DNA from: Rhizodiscina lignyota
Taxonomy: Eukaryota; Ascomycota; Dothideomycetes; Aulographales; Rhizodiscinaceae
NCBI GenBank assembly: GCA_010015805.1
Contig: ML978123.1
Location: forward strand, 2,604,001 to 2,668,000
Direction: 5' to 3'
Length of the DNA: 64,000 bases
The translations under genes and the position numbers were made by a program. The notes beneath the pieces were generated by a model that did no database searches, was not told the DNA's origin, and was given only the letters and a program-made list of their open reading frames with translations. Positions 36,064 to 47,348 of this stretch are shown here, piece by piece (within the stretch, counting starts at the first letter, position 1; each line of letters starts with the position of its first letter).

Positions 36064-39000
36064 TCATAGACCTCTCAGAAGCTCCTCGAGCGTTATTGGC
36101 TTCCTAACAGCATTGCTATAGCCCTCATTAAATGAGCACCACACATCCGTAGCATTTCCATTCCCACTCTTTCCATCTTTACTGTCTGGACGCTCTTGTT
36201 GAGAATTTTCCGCACCACCGGCTGGCGCGGTAGATTTGATGATTCGCCCAAAGAAGTCTCTCTTCGCAGCTTTTGCTTTTGGTTCCACATCTGCACGGTT
36301 AGCTTCGTTGCCTCCCTTCTCTTCCTCCTGCACATTATCAGCCTCTAGCAGTCCACCTCTTTTCCCTCTCGCGTCGTTCTCCCTTTTCTTCATTTCTCTT
36401 CTCCATTCTGCGTCTAGCACCTGTCTGACCGCGTACCTCACGCCTTCGCCGGCTTTGTCTCTTCGTTCATGCGTTTCAAACACGCCAAGCGTATCCAATG
36501 GAGGTTCCATTCTAAATACCCAGCCACCATTCCCTTGATGAGGTCTTGAAATAGCGTCGTTCTCAATCCTGGCGCGCTCATACTGAACGCCTGTGGCAAT
36601 CATCCCTTCAACGGCGCGAGATACGAGCACTTTCTCCGAGGCCTTTCGGACAGATGCAGTGCTTGTGGGACCGGTGGATGCAGGGCCAGATGACAGCTTC
36701 GAGCCAGTGTTCACGATCACGGGCTTCACATCTGGCGATAAGATCCGTAGGACATACGGCAGCAGCTCCATCGCTATGGTTTCAGGTGCCCGATACATTC
36801 GAGTGAGTCGAAGCGATAGTCCGGATTGGAAAGTACTGATGTACGCAGCATTTGCTTTCTGGGCTTCTGACGCTTGGAAAGCCGCCGAAGGGCCTGAGAA
36901 AGGCTTTGATTCTCCTTTCTCTTGGTCTGCTGCATCGTCCTTTGCTGCAGACTGGTATTTCTTGTAACTATTGCGACCGTCGACATTGCTGGAATAGAGA
37001 TTATGTCTCGTGGACGACGAAGCAAATAGGTTGTGGAATGCAATAGTCGCTTCTGACAAGTAAGGCCCCAGTTCCCACTCTTGAGATGAATAAAGCTGGG
37101 ATGTGAGAGCATCATGGAAGTGGAGCCAGTCGTGACAGGCATTCGGTTTGGACAGAAGAGTGTCATCTTGGTATGGATGAGTGGGATAGGATGTGAATAA
37201 ATCTGTGCATGCATTAGATTTCTTTATTAACGGCGGAGCAACGTATAGTTACGAAGTGTTCCACTTACCAGATAAGATACGGTCCACGTCGCCGCACGTC
37301 GCTATCATTTCACGCAACCGCTCCATAGCACGCCGCTTTTGTGCTTCGGCAACGCCTACAGGCGCTGAATTGCCGTCATTCGCCGCGCGATGGTCAACCG
37401 GTATATGCGTTTTCGGGAATCCAGCTCCTTCCAAAAAGACTCGCTCTGCGACTTCCCTTGCACCGCCTCTTCCTAGACTGCGAGCAGCTCCACCACCATG
37501 AGCGAGGTCACTGAGTACGTTTTCTTCAAACCATCTCCTCGTCAACCTCGCGCTGGAGTCTTGCGATGAGCGTAGCTTTCGTGCGACCCACTCAGCAACT
37601 ACTATAACACTGCGAATATCGCCTTCTCCGGTGCCAGTGCCCGACTGGCCCTCCTTGTGGTTGCTCACTCCCCATGTTGACTCACACAGTCGGCGAACCC
37701 CATCACCATCACAGGGAACATGCTCTTTCTCCAATATTGCCTGCAGCCGCGCCGCAACAACGTTGATCGGTGGTTTGCGCATATGGACAACCTCTGCGAA
37801 AGAGCTTTGGCGCAGCGGGCGCAAAGACGGATGATAAACATCATTGCAGATGAGAATCAGCGGACGCAGCATCCGAAATTTATCACCCTTCCTCTTCTTG
37901 TTGGTCGAATTCGTCCCATCCTTGGTGGGAAACGCTTTCGAGTTCCTCTGATCAAGCATCACCAAATCGATGAGAGCCTTGATGAAACCACCTTCGCCTC
38001 CCCCTCCACTGTTGCCGCTCACAACGCCGTCGACTTCATCGACTACGACACACACCGGTTTGCCAGCCTTGCGCACTTTGCCATCGCTCGTCTTCGTATC
38101 GATGCCCTTGACGTTTTCGGTCCCGACCATGTCTCTGATTCTTCCTCTCACAACATCCTTGCTACGCTCATCGCTTGCATTGATTTCTTGGACCTCATAG
38201 CCGGCTTGACGAGCACACACATGTGCCAACGTGGTCTTTCCCAAGCCAGGAGGGCCAGTAAGCAGGAGGATTTTGCGGTGTGCTCGTTCTTCGCCGCCCT
38301 CTCGATTGTCTTTGGAAGCCTTCGTATGGAGACGAGCCGAACCTGGAAATACGATCGAGTCCCAGCATTTGAGCCAACGAAGAACAGACCGATGAGTCCT
38401 ATCATCACCAACGAGATCTGTGAATTTGCGAGCGCGATACTTTTCGGTCCACATCAGAGTTCTGGCATTACTGCCATTCAGTGGCTTTTCTGCGTGTTCC
38501 GTTGACGGCCGGATATCACAGTGCGCGTTCTTCTCAGCTCGTGCTTGGTGATCGGCTACTTCTGCCGCGGCGTCGTCCATGAGCTGATGAATATCTATTC
38601 CATAGAAGCTCTTGCGAGCTCTACCAGCAATCGAAGTCGAGCGCGACGCGATCAGCTGTTCATACGATACTTTTGCCGCCTTGCTTCGTTCGGCGATGTA
38701 CATGTTCCTGCCATTCGAGGTTTTTATATAGAGCGGTGCATTCGAGTGCAACAGGGGCTTTTGAGATGGTGCAGAGCCGGTCGTGTCTAGTATGGAGTCC
38801 ACTGCGACGTAGTCATCATCGTCCTGGACTGTCCTTTGCTCCTGAACAGTTTCCGTCGTAATTGGAAATTCATTTTTGGAGACATTTGCCAATCGTTGCT
38901 CTCCCGGCTCACGCGGTTTTTCAAAGATACGTCTTCTCGCAAAACTGCCATGTCCTTCCTCCTCCTCCTCTTCGTCTGAGTCGTTAGCAGCAAACGCACC

Positions 39001-39644
39001 AATCTTCGTTTGAGCCTGACTGTTGTCTACCTCTTGCAATTCACCAAGTTCACGCGGCTTCTTAAAGATACGTCTTCTCGCAATGCCACCATGCCCTTGC
39101 TCTTCTTCATCTGAATCCTCGGCAGCAAATGGACCAATCCTTGGTTGGACCTGATTATTGTTCACCTCCTGCAAAGGGCTCCTTGGGGCGTCATCCCGCT
39201 TTCGCTTCTTGGAAACATCTTGTACAGGCGAAGAGATGGTAGGATACGCAATTGGCGAGGAATTGAGAAATGGCATGTTGGACAGAGGTGGTGACGAAGT
39301 AGGGGCACTTATTGGCAGCAAAGTATGCTCGATTCTCTCCAATCGTTGAACGTGTGCAGTTGAAGGTGAAGCTTCGCGAAGTCAGTTTGGTCCGTAAAAT
39401 TAATCAAGTTCAGACAAATACCAGTCGTATAATCGTCCTCACTCCTGAAAGCTTCGTTGATTTTCCAGATTCTATGCTGTATAACAATGCCCTTCTCGTT
39501 GTTCGCGGCTCTTGTTTCCTGGACCTGAACGTTCAAGGCCTCGATATCGTCCGACGCGCCTCCAAATGCCTCGTCTGCTTCTGAATGTAAATGGATTGCG
39601 GGATCAAAAGACGACAGAATGTCCGAGGGCAGTGAGCATGGCAT
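36064..39644 (-). CDS. CTF18: Clamp-loader subunit CTF18 (RFC-like)
   Basis: Three exons (39644-39422, 39371-37269, 37202-36064) encode 1154 residues. Ctf18 is the large subunit of the alternative RFC that loads PCNA at forks and supports sister-chromatid cohesion. Seen are the ARTLMWTEKYRARKFTDLVGD box, Walker A GPPGLGKTT (about 447-455), INASDERSKDVV, Walker B VCVVVDEVDG, and LILICNDVYHPSLRPLR with the sensor residues. The third exon carries the C-terminal part including FHDALTSQLYSS. The N-terminal quarter is acidic and disordered and holds a duplicated block of about 44 residues (39168-39043 and 39036-38908, each with an acidic DSDEEE run and ARRRIF-KPRE). An ATG 28 codons upstream (39728) is an alternative start. 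Confidence 0.95.
38908..39168 (-). repeat. Internal tandem duplication in CTF18 N-terminus
   Basis: Two adjacent copies of about 43 codons share Q-P/T-x-IG-x-FAA-x-DSDEEE, GHG-x-x-ARRRIF and KPRE. They differ at several positions and in the length of the Glu run. Confidence 0.8.
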
Positions 39645-40158
39645 CACCGCATATTGATTCTCAATGTAGTCATTTCTCGGGTTCAATAATGGTGATATGG
39701 GGATTGAAAGTTGGTTGATGTGTACCACTTAAGACGCGTCCGGGACCGCGAGGCGCGTTCTTGCCCTAAGACGTTTTAAGCTAGCGCGGTCTGTGCGGTG
39801 GCTTCATAAATGGCGGGGCTGCCGTCCAATGTCGTTGCCAGCTCCAGCCACCCGTAGCTCCTGAGTGAGCCACTGAGCTCCTGGAGCCCCAATCCTGATC
39901 GCATCCCAGCACTTGCCTTTCCCATCTTTCGTCGCAATGTGGCCGATGCCCTCTTCCTGCAATCGCATATGTACCGCCCATTTCGCATGGGCTATTCGCA
40001 GGACAAGATAGCTGGCCCCGTTGTATACGTGCGGGATTTCGCTTTCGAAGCTCCTCCATATCGACGAAACGTGGGCATGGCTAGCAGCGGCAACATCGGT
40101 TTGCAGCCTCCTTGCAAGATGCGATCTTCCATAGCTAACAGTTCAGCAGCTGAAGTGA
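39645..40158. promoter_or_regulatory. Divergent promoter of CTF18 and a BTB gene
   Basis: About 500 bp. A minus-strand frame without ATG is open from about 40146 to 39807, but no family is recognised. Confidence 0.45.
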
Positions 40159-41838
40159 ATGCGAAGAGCTTCTCAGAGTATGTCTTCCAGCCCTCGAACG
40201 TATGCGCGCCCGAGTGGAGGAGATCGTCCTGGACTCGAGCATCGCATGCACTCCCAGCGTCTTCTCGTACAAGCAAATGCTAAGTCTCTGCGTCAAAGGT
40301 TGCTCTCCGGGCCGCTTGTAGACATCTACGTAGGAAAGGACAAGAGGCATTGGGCCCTGCACAGGAACCTCCTCTGTTACCACTCCCAGTACTTTCAATC
40401 CGAGCTCGAGCCACCGCAATTGAACGACGGGTCACCGCAATCGAAGAAGAAGAGTCCTACCTCTTCAAAGGACGAGCTCCGCCTCGAATTCCTAGAGGAG
40501 GACCCTAAAGGATTCGAACTATTCATTAGGTGGATGTATCAGGGCAAGATAGATGATGTGGACAACATACTAGACGACCAGGAAAAGTACGAATACGCAG
40601 TGGCTTGTCATAAGCTCTACAACCTGTGCAGCAAGTTCGAAATGCCGGCGCTTAAGAATTTGGCAATCGACCAGTACCGGAAGGGGCTCCACACGACTGA
40701 GCTGGTTCCAGATGCAGAGGAGATCGATCAAATATACCGAGCTTCGCCAGTTGCGTCACCATTTCGACGATTGATGACGAAAATTGCAGCTCGCCAGATT
40801 ATGGACCCCGATACTGACAAGGACGCGGAAAGCTACAGGCGATGCTTTGAAAGTAATCCTGATTTCTGCATTGATCTCGTCAATGCGATTAAGGATGGAA
40901 GTGGAGGTTTCCTGTTCGAGGACCCGACTGCCGGCGATGAATGTGAGTATCACGATCACTCGAATGGTCCGCATTGCCACATAAAGAAGAAAGGCAGAGC
41001 AGGTAAATAATCCAGCATCTCCTCGGCTGTAAGCCCCACGTCAGCGTCGACGCAGCCCAGCACCCACAATGTTCTGAGATTGGAGTTCTAGAGTATTAGA
41101 TCAATAACCTCTTATCCGCCTCAGAACCAGCCTCGACTCTTCAAGCATCGGCCGGTGCGCCAAAATCTATCGGCGCGCTAAACTCCATCACTCCGTCGGG
41201 TAAAAAAGAGCAACAGCGGCCCTTTCGGCCGCCGTCCCAACCTCCCGATCCTCCTCCGACAGCAACCGACGCCTCCGCCGAACCAAAATCACTTAATCCG
41301 AGCGACATCCCCTCCTCGCCCGCACTTCGTCATCCCTCACCACCCACACCACCTCCGTCGCCACCAAAGCACCTCAGTCCTCCAGTCACGCCCCAGCGCA
41401 GTGTCAGCTTCGCCGCGACTCCTTCCTCGAGACCTCCCCCAACCCCCACGCCCGGTCGCACTATCCCAGCCAGCACCAGCAGTCTCCCAGGAATCCTTAA
41501 GCAGCAGCCTCCCACCCCCACCCCTCCCCCAAGGAGTGCAAGCAGTGCCATCATCACGGGACGGCCAGCGCCCTTCGCAACCCCAACCGGACAGCGGCTC
41601 CAGCGCGCAAGAGGAACAGGCTCTGCTCCAGCCAAATCCTATGCAGCTGCCGCCCAGCGAGGCCCTCCAAGGTCCCCCGCTGGATCTATGGGAGCTGTGG
41701 CAGGTAGCAGTCCAGCCATCTACACTACTCCACCGACCTCAGTCACCAGCAATACCAGCGCCTCCTCCACAGACAGAAACGGAAAGAGGGCGCCGCCAAA
41801 GCTCAGAAGAGGCCCGAAGTCTGGATCCGGCGCCTAGT
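40159..41838 (+). CDS. BTB/POZ-domain protein with proline-rich C-terminal tail
   Basis: Two exons (40159-41002, 41126-41838) encode 518 residues. Exon 1 holds a BTB fold at about residues 45-150 (SGPLVDIYVGKDKRHWALHR, LLCYHSQYFQSEL, FELFIRWMYQGKI) and an all-helical continuation, ending in an acidic, His/Cys-bearing stretch (DECEYHDHSNGPHCH). Without splicing, translation would stop at 41010. A GTAAAT donor (41003) and CAG acceptor (41125) keep the frame and add 237 residues very rich in Pro, Ser and Thr, with RSVSFAATPSS and LPGILKQQPPTPTPPP, a motif style common in fungal regulatory tails. The unspliced 284-residue form is the alternative. BTB proteins dimerise or adapt substrates to Cul3 ligases; the role here is unknown. 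ATG 40180 is an alternative start. Confidence 0.75.
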
Positions 41839-42225
41839 GTCTCAGAGCGTCCAAGTATTATTGGCAAGAGGAAGAGATGGAGTTTTTGGTAGTTTGGACG
41901 GGATATCATTCCATATATGTGATATACTTGCTATCTATTTAAATTTACGAGGCCATGTTTGGACGTTTGAAATGTACGTTGGGACCGACAATATACTGTA
42001 TATCTTGTATAGAGTCATGGTATATATTTCTCGAGCATCTCTTTCCACGTAGCTGAACCGTCGACTTGATCAGTGTGACCCCCGACATCCGCCCCACGCG
42101 CCGTGGGCCGCCGGTCAGCTTGTTGTACGGTATACAGGCGTATCGAGTGCGCAATATGGCTCCATGCGCATAATGTCCAGGCGTGAGTCCTACCTCGCTA
42201 GCATCTAAGTCGTAGTAGACCCAGA
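41839..42225. other. intergenic
   Basis: 3' flank of the BTB gene; nothing recognised. Confidence 0.55.
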
Positions 42226-42426
42226 TCATGATCCAGTGTCATTCCCCCAAAAGATTTTCCGAAGCACTCGTGCTTCCATATAGAGATTCTCCTTAGGGAA
42301 TGTATCAATTCTGGCGCTGAAGTCATCACCTTCGTTATCGTCTTCCAACTTTACCTGCTTTCCCGTAATATTGCCACTCGCGACGTCAGTGTTCTCTTTT
42401 GCCTTCTTCGTAGCCGGGGCCTTCAT
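42226..42426 (-). CDS. Small lysine-rich ORF, uncertain
   Basis: A frame of 66 codons with an ATG (APATKKAKENTDVASGN...). No family recognised. It lies 106 bp downstream of the DUF3716 gene on the same strand. It may be a separate small gene, a downstream exon of that gene, or chance; composition alone does not decide. Confidence 0.25.
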   Translation of the reverse strand: MKAPATKKAKENTDVASGNITGKQVKLEDDNEGDDFSARIDTFPKENLYMEARVLRKIFWGNDTGS

Positions 42427-42532
42427 CTCTCGATGCGTTCCAAATTCTTAGAAAAACAATGAATGCTCTCAGAGCCTTATATTCTGACTCTGGGAAATAT
42501 TTTCGACCGCTTGTCACTGAGTAAATTTATTC

Positions 42533-43263
42533 TCATTTGGAGTATCTTTTCGGCCTCTTTGCCACGCGGAAGTTGTACCCCCGTCTGCCTTTTGGGCTTG
42601 CGGTGCCGCGCTTGTCTGCTGCAACCTCTTTCGTCTCCTTATTCTTCTGATCATTTCGAACTTCCCTTATCAGCATACTTTCCCCGACCTCTTGCCGCAA
42701 TGAGCACTGTGCGCCATAGTCATCGTATCGGCAATTGCCGCATACGTTCGAGAACCAGCCCTTAACGTAGATACATGACTTCGTACCATTAGCAGATGTA
42801 TCTTACAACCAAGAAGAACTTACAGCAAAGGGACCATGACCGTCAGGCGACCTCTCGACTGGCTGACAGAGAGTGCAGGGCTTTCCTTTAGCGCCGCTAT
42901 ATTTCATAAGTTAAATATATGCAATATAGTACGAGACCTCAGACAGCTAAATTATACTTACACAGCCTGAATTAAAACTGCCTCAAATGTTCGGGCGTAC
43001 GACTCTCGTTCTGCCGGAATTGTGCGGCCTTTCTTGAGCAAGACATCTGAATACTCCAGGTACCTTCTCGACAACAGCGCTCTTGCTTCCGCTATCCAAT
43101 TGATTCCTTTATTGAGCTCCGTACTATTAGCATCTTATACTGTAAATCCCGATACAGCTCAACTTACCTCACCGCCTGTTGTCGCAATCAAGAAATCATC
43201 CTCATCGGTTGTCGTAGCCTTAAGCTTGAGCCTCCGGTTGCTGTTAAAGTTGTGCAGTGCCAT
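42533..43263 (-). CDS. DUF3716-like zinc-ribbon protein
   Basis: Four exons (43263-43168, 43116-42962, 42896-42824, 42760-42533) encode 183 residues. The helical N-terminal half has no known motif. Exons 3 and 4 encode PCTLC...GHGPFAGWFSNVCGNCRYDDYGAQC, a pair of CxxC knuckles plus Cys that fits DUF3716, a domain frequent in Aspergillus and relatives and without known function; a metal site is likely. The tail is basic (KGRRGYNFRVAKRPKRYSK). The acceptor of the first intron is placed at GGAG|CTC because the earlier TAG gives a stop codon within five codons. An inverted-repeat element lies 240 bp upstream. Confidence 0.65.
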
Positions 43264-43499
43264 TATATAATTAATATGGCGAACGGCATCACAGAATCGC
43301 AACCAAAACAAGTGATAATCTGCGACATCGAAGGCTTATAAATTAAGGGACGAGAGAATGGGAGGCCCTCAAGGTACGAAAAGAAAGAACGCTATACAAA
43401 CTCGGACAACTGTGGAGAGCCGGTGCATTATTCTAATGCAAGACTAAAGGCCGTAAGAGAATATTTAGTTTGCAGGGCAAACTGTAACACCTTTGAAGG
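43264..43499. other. intergenic
   Basis: Promoter side of the DUF3716 gene; AT-rich, no gene seen. Confidence 0.5.
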
Positions 43500-43805
43500 C
43501 AGCTGTAGGATATTACTACACGATGGTCACATCACCATCCAACGACCAGCGCGTCCCGGAATAACTTTTTACCGGACATTAAAAATGTCGACCCCTAAGA
43601 AAATATCGATAAAGGCTATTTTATATCCTAAGAAAACAGTTTAAATTTCTAAATTTTATTAGATAGATATTAAAATAAAGCCTCTTATAAGTACTATACA
43701 AAAAATTAAGCTCTAAAGCCTAGCCGTTGTAACGTTATCTAATAAAGTATTCCGTGCTGAGCGTTAGGCGATGATGTGACCATCTTGTAGTAATATCCTA
43801 CAGCT
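43500..43805. mobile_element. MITE-like element with 34-bp terminal inverted repeats
   Basis: The left end (43501-43534) and the reverse complement of the right end (43772-43805) match at 33 of 34 positions, starting AGCTGTAGGATATTACTACA. Weaker similarity runs about 25 bp further inward. The interior (about 240 bp) is AT-rich, codes for nothing and looks like C-to-T-rich RIP sequence. AAGG occurs at 43496-43499 and at 43806-43809, which could be a 4-bp target duplication if the element starts at base 43500. No transposase is present, so this is a non-autonomous DNA element. Confidence 0.82.
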
Positions 43806-45013
43806 AAGGACGGGAAGTCACTCATGCACTTCGAGGTAAGCGAGATTGTGTCCGAAAGCTTAGTTCTATGTTCTCGAGAGTGTATATGACATTAACGGGC
43901 CTTTCAAAATCTTCTATCTTTATTACTTACGCAGTGAGCTGAAGCGTGAGCCGCGTGTATGTGTAATTTGCGTTCGATTGTACGCGAAGGCAATACATTC
44001 TAACTGTTCTCGGTCTTGAAAGTTGCAGTCAACTCTTTGTCGTGCGCTCTCTAGAGTGGCCTTTCCGTATTCTCAACACAGCGTTGTGCTTCTTCCCGTT
44101 CTTCTTTTACTATTCCGATCCGCATGATTAAAGTACGGTTCCACGTCACATCGTCGTTCTTGCAGGAGCTTCGCAGGAGTGCTTGAGATGCTGCTCTTAG
44201 CCACAATGCTCTTTTCCGCCAACGTCACATGTGTATCTGTAGTCCATCTTCTAATAATTTATCCGCTTTTCTTCTGTTTGCTGCACAAGTGACCTTGGAG
44301 TCTATCTTCAACTCCAACCGACTCTCTTCTGTCTCTCCAATCTGATATCAAAGTCCGTAGTGCCAATATCATCCCTCAATCATCCCTTACCCTCACCTGA
44401 ATCCTCGGCTGTTTACATGGCAGCACTTACATATTGTTCGATCCCTGCCATCTCATAACGATATTATTTATTGCAAATGGAGTAGTATTTCGGTCTTCTC
44501 TAGAGTCTAAGACTCTGAGTTGGAGAATGGTCTAAGGGTCCTTGACCCTTGCACTCGTTCCCCTAGCCTCCGACTTTTCTAAACCCTGTCCACTCCGCTT
44601 CTTAACCGATGAATGATTGGCCAGACTAGAAATCCTCTTCGGCGAAAAAGTGTCATGCAATCGCCGCTGTTTCTTCAGGTATTATTCTCCGCATAAACCA
44701 GTGAGTACTCCGTATGTACTGCATTATCGAGGGAAGCGACCTCAACGAGTGAAACGAGTGATTAGTCTCCGGCAAATGTAGTAGGCAGTGCGATCTGTAA
44801 TCCTGCATCACCGCCCTCCAACGTGAGAGTAGCTACGGCTGGATGCCGAGGTTCTTCATCGCCGTTAAGAGCCGTGCCGACGGATCTTCCCCACCAGCCA
44901 TAAAGCCTCCCCAGCTTTTCACCCAAGCACATTTTCGGCGGTCACCAATTCAAACTAGCATTCCAATTTCGTGATTTCTTCTTTAATCCTTTTCGGTACA
45001 ACACATTTACAAC
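43806..45013. promoter_or_regulatory. intergenic and thiolase promoter
   Basis: About 1.2 kb, AT-rich, no gene seen. It contains a TACTCCGTA motif at 44706-44714 and a CCGAGG hexamer at 44846-44851. Confidence 0.5.
44846..44851. promoter_or_regulatory. CCGAGG hexamer upstream of thiolase
   Basis: CCGAGG lies 163 bp before the thiolase ATG, the FarA/FarB-type core. Function is inferred. Confidence 0.42.
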
Positions 45014-46444
45014 ATGGCCTACGATCGTCTAAAGTCAATCGCCGCCCAGGTCACAGGACGCAGCGGACTCGCCGCGATGTAAGAGAACCCCACTCGCCAC
45101 AGAGCTCCGCACTCGTTCAGATGCTAAACACCATATACTTTTGCAGACAAAGCAAGAACCCCGACGATGTTGTGATCACTCTCGCAATCCGAACGCCGCT
45201 CACCAAGGCCAAGAAGGGAGGCTTTAAGGACACGCACCTTGATGCCCTGGCCGTAAAACTCCTCAAAGAAGTCGTCAAGCGCTCCAACATCGACCCACAA
45301 CTAGTTGAGGACGTGTGCTTGGGAAATGTGCGTACTGAAAGTGGTATGATCCATCCCGTTGCTTTGCGCGCTGACGAAAGGACGCATGTCAATAGGTCTC
45401 CGATGCTAAAGCTGCCTACTACGCTCGCGCCGCTGCCCTCGGCGCCGGTTTCCCCAATACCACTGCCGCGTCCTCCGTAAACAGATTCTGCTCGTCGGGC
45501 TTGAAGGCGGTACAAGATATTGCGAACCAGATCAGCATGGGAAGCATCGACTGTGGTGTTGCTATCGGTGCTGAGAGCATGAGCATGGGTGGTGACAGGC
45601 TGACTCGTCCCTTCGACGACGAGGTTCTCGAGAACCAAGAGGCAAGGGATTGCATGCAGCCTATGGGTCAGACATCAGAGAACGTTGGCAACGACTTCAA
45701 CATCACCCGCGAGATGCAAGACCGATATGCGGCGGAGTCTTACCACCGCGCAGAGGTTGCGCAGAAGAATGGCTGGTTCGACGACGAAATCGTTCCGATC
45801 AAGACGAAGGTAAAGGACCCGAAGACGGGTGAGGAGAAGGAGGTTGTTCTCACAAAGGACGAGGGCCCAAGATGGGGTACCACATACGAGGCGCTGAGCA
45901 AGATTCGTCCAGCTTTCATGCCCCACGGTGACAAGAGCACTGGTGGAAACTCCAGTCAGGTCACCGATGGTGCGGCAGCTGTGCTTCTTATGAAGAGGTC
46001 AATGGCACAGGAGCTGGGCCAGCCTATCCTTGCCAAGTTTGTCGGTGCCACTATTGCTGGTCTCGCCCCGAGAATCATGGGTATCGGTCCATCGATCGCA
46101 ATCCCCAAGCTTCTGACCAAGTTCAACATCTCGATCGACGATATCGATGTCATCGAATTGAACGAGGCTTTCGCCTCAATGGCAGTGTACTGCCTTAACG
46201 AGCTCAAGATTGATCACTCGAAGATGAACATTCGCGGTGGTGCTATTGCTCTGGGTCACCCGCTGGGTGCCACTGGTACCAGACAGATTGTCACAGGTCT
46301 CAGCGAGTGCAGGAGGCAGAACAAGAAGATCCTTTTGACGAGCATGTGCATTGGTACTGGGCAGGGGTAAGTTCTCCATCCTTGATAACACAAAGCAATC
46401 TAACGTTGCGTAGCATGGCTGGGCTTTTCGTCAATGAGCAGTAA
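45014..46444 (+). CDS. 3-ketoacyl-CoA thiolase, peroxisomal (POT1 type)
   Basis: Four exons (45014-45078, 45147-45327, 45396-46366, 46414-46444) encode 415 residues. The enzyme cleaves 3-ketoacyl-CoA with CoA in the last step of beta-oxidation. The nucleophilic Cys114 lies in NRFCSSGLKAV, GGNSSQVTDGAAA and NEAFA precede the catalytic His in GGAIALGHPLGATG, and the second Cys is in SMCIGTGQGMAG at about residue 400. Residues 5-13 (RLKSIAAQV) fit a type 2 peroxisomal signal R-L-x5-Q-[L/A] except that the last position is Val. There is no PTS1. The last exon is 31 nt and supplies the final ten residues. The first three introns were fixed by frame and by the known N-terminal motifs. Confidence 0.95.
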
Positions 46445-47348
46445 ATAGTGGTTCTCTCAATCAAAAATGTTGCGTGCACATAAATGGAAGAGACATTTCT
46501 TGATGCTCTAAGATACACATAGCGCCATTAGCAGCCCGCTTGCCACGTCCTTTCCCTCGTTTGTTGTTCTGTCAACACTTACCTGCTTCCCTGAAATATT
46601 CCGCTCAGGTCCGGTTTTCAGAGTGCCCCTGTAATACTCACCTTATTTTTATATGCATCTTCCTCACAATTACAGACAAAGTGAAATGTGAAGCATCGTC
46701 CGAATATTTTCAATTTCGTTTTGGAGGCAACGTTATTCTCGTGAACCCGGCGAAGAAATCCGGAACCGGCATATGCGCAAATTCCGCATGCATTGGATCT
46801 GCATTCAGGTTGCTCGAGCCCAGTCTTCTCGTTCTCGTTATTTCGCTCCAGGGGCGCGCGAAGATGCAGCATGGCTGACAGATGCAAGCCCACGCCGAGC
46901 GCGACCCCAACTCGACGTCACACGAAACCGAGCGCCGAGAAACTTCGCGACCTAGATCACACTCTAATCCATCCGATACTCGATGGCCACCATACCATTC
47001 TGTCCAGAGACCAATGATGCCTTCACGTAATTATTATTTTCCCTCACGAAACTCACCCTCCGATGTGCCGGTTGATAGAGCGATGTCCAAATCTGTCAAT
47101 CCAACGCGAAGGATGAACGAACTGCAGGACACCTGCATGATTGCAATGTTGAGATCGCGCCTCGCTCTTCCAAAGAGGCGCCATGCGTATTAAGAGGTGT
47201 TTAGCCAGATAAACGATATATTTGAAGGTATAAGTATCTCAAGCAACGGATAGAGCTTATGTTCCCCTCCAACGCTACATTGAAGGTCAAGAAAGCCTCA
47301 GCTCAGTTTCCCCCGATTTTCAAAGCCTCTCGTCAAAGAAACGAATAA
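46445..47348. other. intergenic
   Basis: About 900 bp. Short Arg/Pro-rich frames (for instance 46882-47193) have no family resemblance and are not called. Confidence 0.5.

Noticed and set aside
44440-44475. TTCGATCCCTGCC as a tRNA T-arm
   Set aside because: Flanking bases do not pair and no acceptor stem or D-arm is found.
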